Positions 52,074 through 62,090 are shown, numbered from the stretch's first letter. The stretch is DNA of 64,000 nucleotides from Bacillus sp. OV166 (GCF_900177675.1 NZ_FXWM01000001.1:5837001-5901000); one strand, 5' to 3'. A program made the numbers and translations. Notes: generated by a model not told the origin, from the sequence alone.

Positions 52074-52121
52074 CTATTCACCCTCTATTTAAACTTTTAA
52101 TCTCTCTATGAATTTACATCT

Positions 52122-52544
52122 TTATTGTGGTTTTTTAGAGAACAATTTTGAATCAAGAGAAAGAGCAGAAGTTGAATTTAGGAATATATATACTGCCATG
52201 ACCGCAAAGGCAAGATCCAATTCAAACCCCGCACCTTGTCCATTTCCCATGAAACCTGCTGCCAATTTTACTTTCCAAATGGCTCCAATCATAATGAATA
52301 CAAAGAGAGCTGCGATATATCGTATTCCAAATCCAATTGTTAACAACAGACCCCCTACTAATTCAATAATGGCGACTATGTACCCAACAAAACCTGGAAT
52401 TCCTAAACTATCAAACCAACCTATAGTATTTTCAATCCCATTTTGAAACTTTGAAACACCATGAATAAAGAATGATAACCCTAAAAATAACCTTAGAATT
52501 AGTGTCCCGACTTCTGATTTTTTCAATTTACTTTCTCCTTTCAA
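52122..52544 (-). CDS. DoxX-family membrane protein (short)
   Basis: 140 residues, four helices: LRLFLGLSFFIHGVSKF and ELVGGLLLTIGFGIRY motifs. First gene of a unit with the thiol oxidoreductase. Two BlaI-type operators precede it, at 52566 and 52629. Confidence 0.87.
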   Translation of the reverse strand: MKGESKLKKSEVGTLILRLFLGLSFFIHGVSKFQNGIENTIGWFDSLGIPGFVGYIVAIIELVGGLLLTIGFGIRYIAALFVFIMIGAIWKVKLAAGFMGNGQGAGFELDLAFAVMAVYIFLNSTSALSLDSKLFSKKPQ

Positions 52545-52565
52545 AATCTAAATGTCTTTAATTCC

Positions 52566-52584
52566 ACACTACAAATCGTAGTGT
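52566..52584. promoter_or_regulatory. BlaI-type operator 1
   Basis: ACACTAC-N5-GTAGTGT, perfect arms, 22 bp before the DoxX start. Confidence 0.75.
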
Positions 52585-52628
52585 TAAAAGGTAACATATT
52601 CTCCCTTTTACATGAAATAACTTAATTA

Positions 52629-52647
52629 ACACTACCTATTGTAGTGT
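52629..52647. promoter_or_regulatory. BlaI-type operator 2
   Basis: ACACTAC-N5-GTAGTGT, perfect arms, 85 bp before the DoxX start. Same geometry as operator 1. Confidence 0.75.
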
Positions 52648-52710
52648 AAACTGTTGTAAATGGTCAAGAGATAATAATTTTCTACAACTTAATCTATTAA
52701 CCAATCAATA

Positions 52711-52740
52711 AATAAAGGATTGGACTTTACCTCCAATCCT
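52711..52740 (-). terminator. Terminator of blaI-M56 operon
   Basis: AAGGATTGGA / TCCAATCCTT stem. Confidence 0.75.
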
Positions 52741-52742
52741 TG

Positions 52743-53603
52743 TTAGGCAATAACTAATAGGAATAATATTAAAATAAATACATTTAAAGAGATAACGATT
52801 GATCGTGTCTGAACTTTAACGGGAATAGATTGTTGCGGATTAATCAATTGTTGAAGCCTGTAATCGACTGTAGTATCCGCAAAATGCACAATTGCTGGAG
52901 TAAGATTTGAATTAACTGTTAGCTGCTTCTTCTTAATTAGCTTTAATAAAGCACTTCCTAATCCAAGTTCTGATCCCATCCGATTAATAGCATATTCATC
53001 TGCAACTAGTTCAATCATAATCCGATAATTCTGATAGGACCATCTCGTAAGAGGGATATACCATATAGATTCTGAAATGATTTGTAAAATAAAAACCTTA
53101 ACTCCATCATAATACCTTTGATGGGAAGTCTCGTGGTAGATGACTGCTTCTAATTCCTTTGAATCTAACATTTCAGTTAATGTAGTAGAAAGGACAATTA
53201 CAGGTTTAAAAAAACCAAATGTAAATGCCAAAGGCTCTTTATAATCGATAACAACTATATCATCATTATTTCTATTAAAAGTTTGATTCAATTGTTTGGA
53301 TTTATCGTTATTAATAAGTAGTTGGATTTTATTTTGAAATGAACTTAATAGCAAGATTTGCTGAACGATTTTTTTACAAATGATGAAAACGGTATAAAAA
53401 ATATAAGCATTCACAATTAGTAAGATTGCATAATGGGCAAATGTGCCTTTCTCAAATAGGCTAACGCAAAAATTAAAGATATTAAATAGCTCTAATGGGC
53501 CAAATAGAATATTTAATAGGTACATAGCTATTTGAACAAACAAAATGATCGCAAAGAAAAGGGCTAAACCTAAAACGGCAATTGATTTATGTTTCCAGGC
53601 CAT
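52743..53603 (-). CDS. M56 (BlaR1/MecR1-like) membrane metalloprotease
   Basis: 286 residues. Several N-terminal helices, then the zinc motif VIYHETSHQRYYDG (HExxH form) and ELVADEYAINRMG, the third-ligand region. The C-terminal penicillin-sensor domain of BlaR1 is absent. It presumably cleaves the BlaI-type repressor encoded one base upstream in response to an unknown envelope signal. Confidence 0.85.
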   Translation of the reverse strand: MAWKHKSIAVLGLALFFAIILFVQIAMYLLNILFGPLELFNIFNFCVSLFEKGTFAHYAILLIVNAYIFYTVFIICKKIVQQILLLSSFQNKIQLLINNDKSKQLNQTFNRNNDDIVVIDYKEPLAFTFGFFKPVIVLSTTLTEMLDSKELEAVIYHETSHQRYYDGVKVFILQIISESIWYIPLTRWSYQNYRIMIELVADEYAINRMGSELGLGSALLKLIKKKQLTVNSNLTPAIVHFADTTVDYRLQQLINPQQSIPVKVQTRSIVISLNVFILILFLLVIA

Positions 53604-53604
53604 T

Positions 53605-54021
53605 TTACTTTCTGCCCTTTTTTAATTGTTCAATTTTTTGTTCCAGTTTCTGAAGTAATCGATCATCAACTTCATTTAATGAATCCAGCAAATGATTTAC
53701 AACTAATCCCCCAAATTCGTCCAAAAGGTTATCCGTTAGTTTTTTAGATTGGTCGCTAATAAAATCCTCTTTGCTCTTTACAGGTTTAAAGAGAGATGTT
53801 CTCCCTTCCAATCTTTTGGTAAGTATGTTTTTATCTACAAGACGGTTCATAACCGTCATAACCGTATTAAAGTTTATCGGTTTTTCATTTTCTAATTTTT
53901 GTTGAACGTCCTTTATACTCTTTTCATTGCCTTCCCAAAGAATGTCCATTATTTTAGACTCAAGCGGACCGAAAAAACGATTAAGTCCTTCTTGGTCAAA
54001 ACGAAAATTATTGATTGTCAT
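53605..54021 (-). CDS. BlaI/MecI/CopY-family repressor
   Basis: 138 residues from ATG 54021 (GGGAGG 7 bp upstream). Winged helix: FGPLESKIMDILWEGNEKSI, FNTVMTVMNRLVDKNILTKRL. C-terminal dimerisation helices. Its stop is one base before the protease start. An operator (54037) adjoins its own promoter and two more control the DoxX unit, so it likely represses both. Confidence 0.9.
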   Translation of the reverse strand: MTINNFRFDQEGLNRFFGPLESKIMDILWEGNEKSIKDVQQKLENEKPINFNTVMTVMNRLVDKNILTKRLEGRTSLFKPVKSKEDFISDQSKKLTDNLLDEFGGLVVNHLLDSLNEVDDRLLQKLEQKIEQLKKGRK

Positions 54022-54036
54022 ATAGCAGCCTCCCAT

Positions 54037-54055
54037 CCATTACATATTGTAGTGT
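54037..54055. promoter_or_regulatory. BlaI-type operator 3
   Basis: CATTAC-N5-GTAGTGT: one arm as in operators 1 and 2, the other with one mismatch; 15 bp before the repressor start. Confidence 0.65.
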
Positions 54056-54254
54056 AATATTTTATCTTTTTCAATTATTAATGGTTAATTAAAAAACTAC
54101 CCTTCCTTCCTAAAACAATACTCCGAATAGTTGCCCGAGTGAAACTATTTTTCATTGCCATTACTTAGTTTGAAGGAAGACAAAAGGTTTCTCTAGACCC
54201 ACTAGATACTTTTATTCCATAATAGTTAAGGATGAAATAGTGGGGGATAGAAGC

Positions 54255-55124
54255 ATGAATGAACAAGGATATTTGGATCTGAAAAGAGGAGAGCGAGGAG
54301 CGATAATAAGCATTATTGCTTACATATGCTTATCTTCATTAAAATTAGCAGTAGGTTTAATAGCTAACTCTGAAGCACTAAAAGCGGATGGTCTAAATAA
54401 TGCAACAGATATAATTGCATCAATTGCTGTACTGATTGGTCTTAAATTATCACAACGTCCAGCTGATGATGACCATCCATATGGGCACTGGAAATCTGAA
54501 ACAGTTGCCTCAATGGTCGCTTCATTTATTATGATGGTTGTTGGAATACAAGTAACATATGAAGCGATTACTAGTATATTTAATGGAAAAAATGAATCTC
54601 CAGATTTGTTATCGGCCTGGACAGGACTCTTTTGTGCTTTGGTTATGTATTTTGTTTATCGTTATAATAAAAAATTATCAAGGGAGATCAATAGCCAATC
54701 TGTTATGGCCGCAGCAAAGGATAACCTTTCAGATGCATGGGTCAGTGTAGGTACATTTATTGGTATCGTTGGTGCCCAGTTCAATCTTCCTTGGCTCGAT
54801 CCAATTACTGCTATAATTGTTGGATTACTCATCTGTAAGACAGGTTGGGAGATTTTTAGAGATGCTTCCCATTATTTGACCGATGGATTTGACGAAAAAC
54901 AAATAGAAACATATAAAGAAACAATCATTGATTGTTATGGTGTAAAAGGGGTTAAAGACATCAAAGCTCGGAATTACGGGAATAACGTAGTTGTTGACAT
55001 TGTGATTCTGGTCAATTCCGATTTAGATATTCGCGGGGCCCATGATATTGCAACCAAGGTTGAAAATGAATTAATAAAAGAACATAATGTCTATGATGTT
55101 CATGTCCACGTTGAACCTAATTAA
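54255..55124 (+). CDS. Cation diffusion facilitator (metal exporter)
   Basis: 289 residues from ATG 54255. Six helices with metal-site residues in ALKADGLNNATDIIASI and PADDDHPYGHWKSET, and a second site near LSDAWVSVGT; cytoplasmic C-terminal domain with ARNYGNNVVVDIVI and VHVHVEP. FieF/CzcD-type proteins export Zn, Fe, Co or Mn. Confidence 0.92.
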   Translation: MNEQGYLDLKRGERGAIISIIAYICLSSLKLAVGLIANSEALKADGLNNATDIIASIAVLIGLKLSQRPADDDHPYGHWKSETVASMVASFIMMVVGIQVTYEAITSIFNGKNESPDLLSAWTGLFCALVMYFVYRYNKKLSREINSQSVMAAAKDNLSDAWVSVGTFIGIVGAQFNLPWLDPITAIIVGLLICKTGWEIFRDASHYLTDGFDEKQIETYKETIIDCYGVKGVKDIKARNYGNNVVVDIVILVNSDLDIRGAHDIATKVENELIKEHNVYDVHVHVEPN

Positions 55125-55172
55125 ATTAAATGTAGAAAAGAATTTGAATATAAGTAATCGCTTATATAAGCA

Positions 55173-55208
55173 GTGTAAGGAAGGCCAAGAGTCAAGATAC
55201 TCTTGGCT
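55173..55208. terminator. Bidirectional terminator
   Basis: GCCAAGAGT / ACTCTTGGC with T5 downstream, between convergent CDF and arsC genes. Confidence 0.8.
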
Positions 55209-55216
55209 GATTTTTC

Positions 55217-55636
55217 TTACTCGCCAGTTTCACCAAAACGCTTAATGCGATCTCCGATTTCATCACGGACACGTTGGAAGAATGCCCATTTTTCTTCGTC
55301 AGTCCCTTGAGCTTTAGCTGGGTCATCAAATCCCCAATGAACTCGTTTTACTTTTGGTGGTGTGATTGGACACTTATCAGCAGCATCACCACATAATGTA
55401 ACAACTAAATCAGCATTGTTTAAATACTCAGGATCGATAATATCAGAGGTATGATTTGAAATATCGATTCCAGTTTCTTTCATCGCTTTTACAGCATTGG
55501 GGTTCAATCCGTGTGCTTCAATCCCTGCACTGCGTACTTCCCACTCATCACCTAAATGTTTTTTAGCCCAACCTTCTGCCATTTGGCTTCGGCAAGAGTT
55601 ACCTGTACATAAGAAGTAAAGTTTCTTTTTAGACAT
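55217..55636 (-). CDS. arsC: Arsenate reductase, thioredoxin-coupled
   Basis: 139 residues. P-loop CTGNSCR with Cys10, and Cys82 and Cys89 (LCGDAADKC), the three cysteines of the thioredoxin-type ArsC of B. subtilis and S. aureus. Reduces arsenate to arsenite. Third gene of the arsR-aquaporin-arsC operon; RBS AAGGAG. Confidence 0.97.
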   Translation of the reverse strand: MSKKKLYFLCTGNSCRSQMAEGWAKKHLGDEWEVRSAGIEAHGLNPNAVKAMKETGIDISNHTSDIIDPEYLNNADLVVTLCGDAADKCPITPPKVKRVHWGFDDPAKAQGTDEEKWAFFQRVRDEIGDRIKRFGETGE

Positions 55637-55648
55637 GATGTATTCTCC

Positions 55649-56290
55649 TTAATTTTCGTGTAGTAGTTTATAAATAATTGCCGCACAACCTGCTCCTAAA
55701 ATAGTAGCGACAATATACACCCATAGATGTTGTGTTGTACCTGATACGATGGCTGGACCAATAGATCTTGCTGGATTCATTGAAGCACCACTAATTGGAC
55801 CTGCGAACATAGCTTCCAATCCTACCGTTGCACCAATGGCAATTCCTGCGAAGGATTTTACCGCTTTACCATGGACCGCAGAACCGAAGATAACCATCAT
55901 CAAGAAAAAAGTAAGGATAAATTCCAAAATAAACGATTGTGACCATGATCCTCTTGGTAAGGTGGTACCGAGCATTGCAACGTTTCCAAATAAACAACAC
56001 AACGTTGCACTTGCCGCAATCCCTGCAATGATTTGAATAATAATATAATAAAGTGCTTCTCTTTTCTTTATATCCCCATGAATTAAAAATCCAATGGTAA
56101 CGGCTGGATTAAAGTGTGCACCAGATAGGTGGCCAAACGTGAAAATTAGTGCCATTACGACTAGCCCAAACGTAAGGGCTACACCTACATGAGTTAAACT
56201 TTTAGTAATCGAATCTATTACTACTGCACCCGTTCCAGCAAAAACAAGAAAATAAGTTCCTAAAAATTCGCTGATTAACTTTTTTTTCAT
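55649..56290 (-). CDS. Aquaporin/aquaglyceroporin in ars operon
   Basis: 213 residues, six helices and both asparagine boxes (HFNPAVT and SMNPARS). In Sinorhizobium meliloti the aquaglyceroporin AqpS replaces an arsenite pump and lets arsenite made by ArsC flow out. Same gene order here (regulator, channel, reductase), and no arsB or acr3 is nearby, so the same role is likely. Confidence 0.88.
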   Translation of the reverse strand: MKKKLISEFLGTYFLVFAGTGAVVIDSITKSLTHVGVALTFGLVVMALIFTFGHLSGAHFNPAVTIGFLIHGDIKKREALYYIIIQIIAGIAASATLCCLFGNVAMLGTTLPRGSWSQSFILEFILTFFLMMVIFGSAVHGKAVKSFAGIAIGATVGLEAMFAGPISGASMNPARSIGPAIVSGTTQHLWVYIVATILGAGCAAIIYKLLHEN

Positions 56291-56321
56291 TTTGTTTTAA
56301 TCCCCTTGTTGATTCAATTGC

Positions 56322-56666
56322 TTAACAACCACAACGAAGTGTAGGATTGCTTTTTTCAATCTGTTTGATTTTCTCTGTCTGAACTGGCACATGCTCTAAA
56401 ATTTCTTCTATAAGTCCATATAAATCACTTTGTGAATTCAAGGAATAATAGATCCACTGACCTCTGCGATCCTCTTTAACTAACCCTAAATCCTTCAGTT
56501 TTCGAAGATGCTGACTAATAGACGGCTGACTCATATCAAACACTTCAAGAAATTCACATACACAGCATTCTCTATGTTTTAAAATAGTCACAATGGTCAA
56601 GCGTGTTTTATCCCCTAATAATTTTAAAACATTGGCGGCTCGTTCTATTTCAACTATTGATTTCAA
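56322..56666 (-). CDS. arsR: ArsR-family repressor
   Basis: 114 residues from TTG 56666; GGGAGGTG lies 9 bp upstream, and an ATG at 56696 lies upstream of that ribosome site. Winged-helix with metal-binding ECCVCEF in the recognition region (CxC), and DMSQPSISQHLRKLKDLGLV. An inverted repeat ATAAG ... CTTAT spanning 56689-56712 could be its operator. First gene of the arsenic operon. Confidence 0.92.
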   Translation of the reverse strand: MKSIVEIERAANVLKLLGDKTRLTIVTILKHRECCVCEFLEVFDMSQPSISQHLRKLKDLGLVKEDRRGQWIYYSLNSQSDLYGLIEEILEHVPVQTEKIKQIEKSNPTLRCGC

Positions 56667-56895
56667 CCTATTGGACACCTCCCTGCATATAAGCAAATAA
56701 TAATATACTTATTTAAAGTCTATGTAATTTATGGTGTTTTAATTTTCCGTTGAATCCAAGAAATTACTTATCGTTCATGGACTTCTAAAAAGGATTCTTA
56801 TAATTTAATACAAAGTTATATATAACTATATGCCTATATACTAGAACAAGATATAATTGAATTCAAGTACACAATTGTAAAGTTAGTGTAAATAA

Positions 56896-56928
56896 AAAGA
56901 TTGATAACCGTAGCAATCAATCTTTTAT
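56896..56928. terminator. Terminator hairpin
   Basis: AAAGATTGAT / ATCAATCTTT, with T-rich flank on both sides. Confidence 0.75.
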
Positions 56929-57028
56929 TTAGAGATTATAATAATTTTCCCATTGCCATAACATCAACAAATTCACTTTCTAGAATCCCCTGTTTTTTTA
57001 AAAAATAAGGCTTTGTTATACTTGGATG

Positions 57029-57127
57029 TTGATTTCCGCTCCAGGCGCGTGCGGTTCGCGGGCGGTCCGGGGAGCCTCCTCGGCCCCGTCCTCCCGCAGG
57101 AGTCTTCGCGCCTTCCGCTCCAATCAA
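57029..57127. repeat. GC-rich dispersed element
   Basis: About 100 bp of markedly higher GC than its surroundings, flanked by TTGATT / AATCAA and by inverted copies of CGCTCCAGGCG / CGCCTTCCGCTCC-like sequence. The internal GCGAAGACTCCTGCGGGAG (minus strand) recurs in many Bacillaceae genomes as I recall. An ORF across it (56936-57160) has a GC-driven, low-complexity product and is probably not a gene. Confidence 0.75.
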
Positions 57128-57190
57128 CTTAGCTATAAAATCAACAATTTCCTTTAACATAGCCTAAAATAAAGAGGATTCTGCTCCCAT

Positions 57191-57478
57191 TTAGAAAAAC
57201 TTCTCCACCATATCGACTGAAGTGGGTCTACTAAGATAGTAGCCTTGTATTTTATGGCAGCCAATGCTGCATAAATATTGATATTGCTCCATTTCCTCGA
57301 CACCTTCAGCTACCACATTCATACCAAGATTTCTGCCCATCGCAACCACTGCCCGACAAACCGACTTTTGATTTTTATTATCTAGACCCTGGATAAAGGA
57401 TTTATCAATTTTGATGGTATTAAACGGGTACTGAACCAGGTAACTAATCGACGAATAACCGATCCCAAAATCTAGAGG
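57191..57478 (-). pseudogene. C-terminal fragment of an EAL phosphodiesterase
   Basis: Minus-strand translation reads LDFGIGYSSISYLVQYPF, IKIDKSFIQGLDNKNQ, VVAEGVEEMEQYQYL and IQGYYLSRPTSVDMVEKFF to a TAA at 57191: the last ~95 residues of an EAL domain. The EAL catalytic N-terminal half is absent and the sequence ends abruptly near 57478 before the ManA fragment. Cannot hydrolyse cyclic-di-GMP. Confidence 0.88.
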
Positions 57479-57517
57479 ATCCTTACACTTTGTTTGTTTG
57501 TATTAAATTTCAACCTA

Positions 57518-58003
57518 TCAAGTATGCGAAACGATTAATTCACAATTCCCGTCTACTTTAAATTCGCCAAATCCCACAGGGATAATCAGATGAGAGCCCT
57601 TCTCCAATCCATATTGCTGACCATTATAAAGAAGTGTTCCCTCTCCCTTAATGACGCTGAGTAGCAAATACCGATCATCAAATGAAAAAGCAGCTTGCCC
57701 ATTAACATCCCATTTGTAAACGGAGAAAAACTCAGACTCCACAAACGTGGTGATGGTTACATTTCCCCGCTCTTCAACTTTAGGAGTAACCCCAGCATCT
57801 TGATGAGGCACAGTTGTCACATCAATCGCGTTTTCTAAATGAAGCTCACGCAAATTCCCTTCCGCATCTCGACGGTCGTAATCATACACACGATAGGTTG
57901 TATCTGAGCTTTGCTGGGTTTCTAATACAAGTGTACCTTCACACAATGCGTGGATGGTTCCGCTTGGAACATAGAAAAAGTCGCCAGCTTTCAGTATGGC
58001 CAA
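57518..58003 (-). pseudogene. C-terminal fragment of mannose-6-phosphate isomerase
   Basis: About 160 residues corresponding to the C-terminal half of class I ManA (KAGDFFYVPSGTIHALCEGT, VLETQQSSDTTYRVYDYDR, then a jelly-roll tail). A full enzyme has about 315. The TTG at 58003 has no RBS and the family sequence starts right at the frame's edge, so the N-terminal half with part of the zinc site is lost. Second truncated gene in a row. Confidence 0.8.
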
Positions 58004-58023
58004 AAGGACAATTCCATGAATAG

Positions 58024-58287
58024 GCCCCTTTAAAAAAGGAACCTAGTCAGTATTTTAATTGAAATTATTGTCGAGGAAATATTCTCTGTTTTCGCTAATA
58101 TACTGCAATACTAACAAAAAAATACAATCTCTGACCTATACATACAATTTCCTCTATTAATCAAGTGTTTGACTAAATGTTCCAGAAGCCCTCTATATAA
58201 AGCTTCCCTAAATCAATCTTGTAAAAAGCTTGTTGAGAACAGAACAAAGAAGTAAACCACCTTCTCAACTTTTTTTCGCATAAATAT
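58024..58287. other. Intergenic region after ManA fragment
   Basis: About 260 bp without a coding frame. GTTGAGAA (58229) pairs with TTCTCAAC (58260) and is followed by T7, a plus-strand terminator with no recognisable plus-strand gene before it. This may be a relic. Confidence 0.5.
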
Positions 58288-58322
58288 AAGCCGACTATTT
58301 ACAGATTGTAAATAGTCGGCTT
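58288..58322. terminator. Terminator after iolB
   Basis: Perfect 15-bp stem AAGCCGACTATTTAC / GTAAATAGTCGGCTT; ends the iol operon. Confidence 0.8.
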
Positions 58323-58384
58323 TAAATGGACTTTTAGATCACTTTCATAGAAGATAGATTCTTTTAGGAAAGGTGGTCACATTC

Positions 58385-59173
58385 TCATTTCTCAGGCCAG
58401 ATTTTCGCGTCTGGCTCGAGCAGCCATTTATGCTCTTCCTCCATAATTCTGTCTGTCCATGGATTGTTTTTGAGATGGCGAATCATCCAGCAGAAGTACA
58501 TCGCATAACCTGGTGCTGTTGCTTGCGGATGGTCCAATTCACCAGGAATGGTGATATAGCTGTTATGTTCCACACGATAAGCTTCCGGCCCAACCATTGC
58601 ACATCCAAAACCCTGTGGCTTATCAAAACGATAGTAATAAACCTCAGGTTGATCATGATGATGCGGTGGATAGCTTGACCAGCGGCCAGGATAGGAAATC
58701 ACTTCACCAATCACAAGATTGGAATATGGTGCAGTATTATAGTCAAAAATGGTCCGGATGACGCGTTCAGCCGTTCCATTCCAAACTCCTTCACCTGCAA
58801 TGGTGCTTTCACATTCCTCGGGAGTATACAGCTTGGCTTTAAATACTTTTTCATTATCCGTTTTTTGAACAAGTACTTCACTGTCCGCAAGCGCAGTGAC
58901 CTTCACTTCTGCCTCTTTTGGGACATGCAGACACCATGGAGCTTCTTCAAAAACACTTTCCCGCTCGATTTCCTGTGTATTTCCGTTCCACTCCAAGCGG
59001 ACAGCTCCTTCAAGAAGAAGGATGGCGGTCTCTTTGCTGCCGTCAAATAGCACATTGGCTTCTCCTTCAGCCAATGTGTAAATGCCGATATCCTGCAGCA
59101 TATCAGGGTGCTTATTTTCCATATCTGTTATCTTGGTAAAACCATGTTTTAATTCACCAAACTTTTCATACAT
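58385..59173 (-). CDS. iolB: 5-deoxy-glucuronate isomerase
   Basis: 262 residues from ATG 59173 (GAGGGGG 9 bp upstream; the frame to 59194 overlaps iolE). Converts 5-deoxy-glucuronate to 2-deoxy-5-keto-gluconate. Bicupin with metal-site His residues in SYPPHHHDQPEVYYYRF and conserved RVIRTIFDYNTAPYSNLVIGE. Last gene of the iol operon. Confidence 0.96.
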   Translation of the reverse strand: MYEKFGELKHGFTKITDMENKHPDMLQDIGIYTLAEGEANVLFDGSKETAILLLEGAVRLEWNGNTQEIERESVFEEAPWCLHVPKEAEVKVTALADSEVLVQKTDNEKVFKAKLYTPEECESTIAGEGVWNGTAERVIRTIFDYNTAPYSNLVIGEVISYPGRWSSYPPHHHDQPEVYYYRFDKPQGFGCAMVGPEAYRVEHNSYITIPGELDHPQATAPGYAMYFCWMIRHLKNNPWTDRIMEEEHKWLLEPDAKIWPEK

Positions 59174-59190
59174 ACGCTTTATCCCCCTCT

Positions 59191-60087
59191 TCATAGTCCG
59201 CTAGTTTCACGAATATATTGGCGTGCTTTCAATGCATACTCAAAAGGGTTTGCCACTGCAGGGTCCTGTTCCGCCTCAACGACAAACCATCCTTTATAGC
59301 CAGCAGTGTCCAAGACTTCAAATACTGGCTTAAAATCAATGATTCCGTCCCCTGGCACTGTAAATACTCCCTCTTTAACCGCTTGGAGAAAACTCCATTT
59401 CCCTTTGCGAACCTTGTTGGCCACATCGATTCGGACGTCTTTTAAATGAACATGATGAATACGACTCATATGTTTATTTAGTACGTGTAAATGATCTTCA
59501 CCGGAAAAAACAAGATGGCCTGTATCGTATAGAAGTGATACTTTTTTAGGATCCGTTTCCGCCATCAAGCGGTCAATTTCTTCTGTCGTTTGGATACCTG
59601 TACCCATGTGATGGTGATAGACAATTTTCATCCCTTTTTCAGCTGCGAGGTCGCCAAGTAGATGTAAACCTTCGACTATAAGCTTCCATTCTCCTTCGGT
59701 AAAAACAGGCTTATGATCAAATAGCGCTGTCTCCATTTGACCTTGAATACTATTGCCTTGTTCAGAAACGACAATGACTTTCGCACCCATTTCATGTAAA
59801 AAGTCTCGTTGTTCGATAAATGCCTTTGTTGTTTCCTCATATGGTTTAGAGGTTAAAAAGCTGCTAAACCAAGCACTCGCGATTTCTAAGCCCCGTATTG
59901 ACAATGCTTTTTGTAAAACCTCTGGATTTCGCGGGTATTTATTGCCGACCTCGCTGCCGGAAAATCCTGCAAGCGCCATTTCACTAATACATTGCTCGAA
60001 TGTCACTTCACCGCCAAGCTCTGGCATATCATCGTTTGTCCAGCCGATTGGCGCAATCGCCAACTTAACTTGATTTCCCTCAAACAT
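59191..60087 (-). CDS. iolE: Inosose dehydratase
   Basis: 298 residues from ATG 60087. Xylose-isomerase-like TIM barrel: [19 protein letters not shown] at the start, [19 protein letters not shown] and HVHLKDVR as metal-binding strands, [14 protein letters not shown] near the end. Dehydrates 2-keto-myo-inositol to trihydroxycyclohexanedione. Confidence 0.96.
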   Translation of the reverse strand: MFEGNQVKLAIAPIGWTNDDMPELGGEVTFEQCISEMALAGFSGSEVGNKYPRNPEVLQKALSIRGLEIASAWFSSFLTSKPYEETTKAFIEQRDFLHEMGAKVIVVSEQGNSIQGQMETALFDHKPVFTEGEWKLIVEGLHLLGDLAAEKGMKIVYHHHMGTGIQTTEEIDRLMAETDPKKVSLLYDTGHLVFSGEDHLHVLNKHMSRIHHVHLKDVRIDVANKVRKGKWSFLQAVKEGVFTVPGDGIIDFKPVFEVLDTAGYKGWFVVEAEQDPAVANPFEYALKARQYIRETSGL

Positions 60088-60101
60088 CCTCATTCCCCCT
60101 C

Positions 60102-62021
60102 TTAATATGCACGTGCTTTTTTTAGATTTGTTTGGTTTCTTTCATAGGCGGCTTGGATGCCTTCTTTTTTAGAAACTTCCGCTACACCTATATTCCACCA
60201 AGCGTTATAGCCATTTGTCATCGTTTTAGGAAGTACTTTGATGTCAATCAGTGTACTGACCGCTTGTTTTTTCGAATCATTCACAGCTGCTTCAAGTTCT
60301 TCCATTGTCCGAACAGAATACGTTTTTACTCCGTAGCCTTCTGCTACCTTGGCATAATCAATTGCCATGACCGGGCCGTCCAATTTTCCTGTTACTTGAT
60401 TCCTTTTGCGGAATTCTGTACCAAAGCTGCCCATGCCATTTCCCATTTGCAAATTGTTAATACAGCCGAATCCAGAGTTATCAAACAGGATGACATTAAT
60501 TTTTTTACCTTCTTGAAGGCTAGTAACCAGTTCAGTATGTAGCATCAGATAACTTCCATCCCCAGTCATCGCATACACTTCCTTGTCTGGTTCCGCTAGC
60601 TTCGCACCTAAAGCGCCGGCAATCTCATAACCCATGCAAGAATAGCCGTATTCCATATGATAGGTGTTACGTGTTATCGATACCCACATCCGCTGCAGGT
60701 CGCCTGGCAAACTTCCCGCTGCCCCAACAATCACGGCATTGTCATCAAGCAGCTCATTCAACTTGCCAATCACACGTGTCTGGGTCAGCTTGGAATGAAG
60801 AACTTCCTTATATTCAGACAGCTTTTCATCCAATTGACCTGCGATTTCCGGGATGAAGTCTTCTCCATATGTAATGCCATAAAGACGATTTAATTCTTCC
60901 TCCCATACACGCTTTGCTTCCACGATTTCATTTTCATATCCGGAAACGTAGTCTCCAAGTGCAGAGCCAATCATTTCGAGCCCAGCCTTTGCATCAGCGA
61001 CCACCTTCACCGCATCTAATTTCGCTGCGTGGAATTCTGAAATATTAATAGTTAGAATTTCAGCATCACCGAACAATTGCTTAGAAGCTGTTGTAAAATC
61101 AGTAAAGCGAGTGCCTACCGCAATAATTAAATCCGCTTCTTGTGCAATGGAATTCGCTGCCGAATTACCTGTAACACCAAGTCCGCCTAGGTTTAGGGGA
61201 TGATTGCTTTCGACACCGCTTTTACCAGCCTGTGTTTCTCCAAAGGGAATATGGAATTTTTCAGCAAATTGTAAGAAACTATTAGCGGCTTCAGAATAGC
61301 GCACGCCTCCGCCTAATATTAGAAAAGGCTTCTTCTTCGTTTGAATGTGTTTCACTGCATCACGGATACTTTCAGTCGACGGCTGCCGGCGCTCGATTCG
61401 ATGAACTCGCTTATCAAAGAATCGTTCTGGATAATCCCATGCTTCTCCCTGTACATCCTGTGGCAGTGCAATCGTAACCGCACCAGTATCGGCTGGATTG
61501 GTTAAAACACGCATCGCGTTCAAGAGTGCAGACATGAGCTGCTCTGGACGATTGACACGATCCCAATACTTACTCACTGCACGGAAGGCATCATTCGTGG
61601 AAATAGATAGATTATGAGTCTGTTCAATTTGCTGCAATACTGGATCAGGTTGTCGGGAGGCAAACACATCACCAGGAAGCAAAAGAACAGGAATATTGTT
61701 CGCGGTTGCCGTTGCTGCAGACGTCACCATGTTGGCTGCTCCTGGTCCGACTGAAGAAGTACAAGCCATAATCTGCTTCCGGTGTTTTTGCTTGGCATAA
61801 GCCATCGCAGCATTCGCCATACCCTGTTCATTCCGTCCTTGATAGACTTCTAACTCCCCAGGATTTTCTTCCAATGCTTGCCCCAAACCTAGCACATTTC
61901 CATGACCAAAAATCGTAAAAATGCCTTTAATAAACCGTTGTTGTTTCCCATCGAACTCTACATATTGAGCGTTTAAAAATTTTACAAGCGCCTGTGCTGT
62001 TGTTAATCGAATCGTACCCAC
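60102..62021 (-). CDS. iolD: 3D-(3,5/4)-trihydroxycyclohexane-1,2-dione hydrolase
   Basis: 639 residues from GTG 62021 (AGAGGGG). ThDP-dependent ring-opening enzyme of inositol breakdown. PYR, central and PP domains; ThDP motif [20 protein letters not shown] then [11 protein letters not shown]. Length as in IolD of B. subtilis (about 637). Follows iolA and precedes iolE. Confidence 0.96.
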   Translation of the reverse strand: MGTIRLTTAQALVKFLNAQYVEFDGKQQRFIKGIFTIFGHGNVLGLGQALEENPGELEVYQGRNEQGMANAAMAYAKQKHRKQIMACTSSVGPGAANMVTSAATATANNIPVLLLPGDVFASRQPDPVLQQIEQTHNLSISTNDAFRAVSKYWDRVNRPEQLMSALLNAMRVLTNPADTGAVTIALPQDVQGEAWDYPERFFDKRVHRIERRQPSTESIRDAVKHIQTKKKPFLILGGGVRYSEAANSFLQFAEKFHIPFGETQAGKSGVESNHPLNLGGLGVTGNSAANSIAQEADLIIAVGTRFTDFTTASKQLFGDAEILTINISEFHAAKLDAVKVVADAKAGLEMIGSALGDYVSGYENEIVEAKRVWEEELNRLYGITYGEDFIPEIAGQLDEKLSEYKEVLHSKLTQTRVIGKLNELLDDNAVIVGAAGSLPGDLQRMWVSITRNTYHMEYGYSCMGYEIAGALGAKLAEPDKEVYAMTGDGSYLMLHTELVTSLQEGKKINVILFDNSGFGCINNLQMGNGMGSFGTEFRKRNQVTGKLDGPVMAIDYAKVAEGYGVKTYSVRTMEELEAAVNDSKKQAVSTLIDIKVLPKTMTNGYNAWWNIGVAEVSKKEGIQAAYERNQTNLKKARAY

Positions 62022-62090
62022 TATTTAATCCCCTCTCATCAAAACGATATGGCTTCCCTCACCTAAGAACTTTTCCGCGCGTTTGGTTGT

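Noticed and set aside
56936-57160. 74-residue minus-strand ORF
   Set aside because: Half of it is translated GC-rich repeat; no ribosome site or family resemblance supports it.
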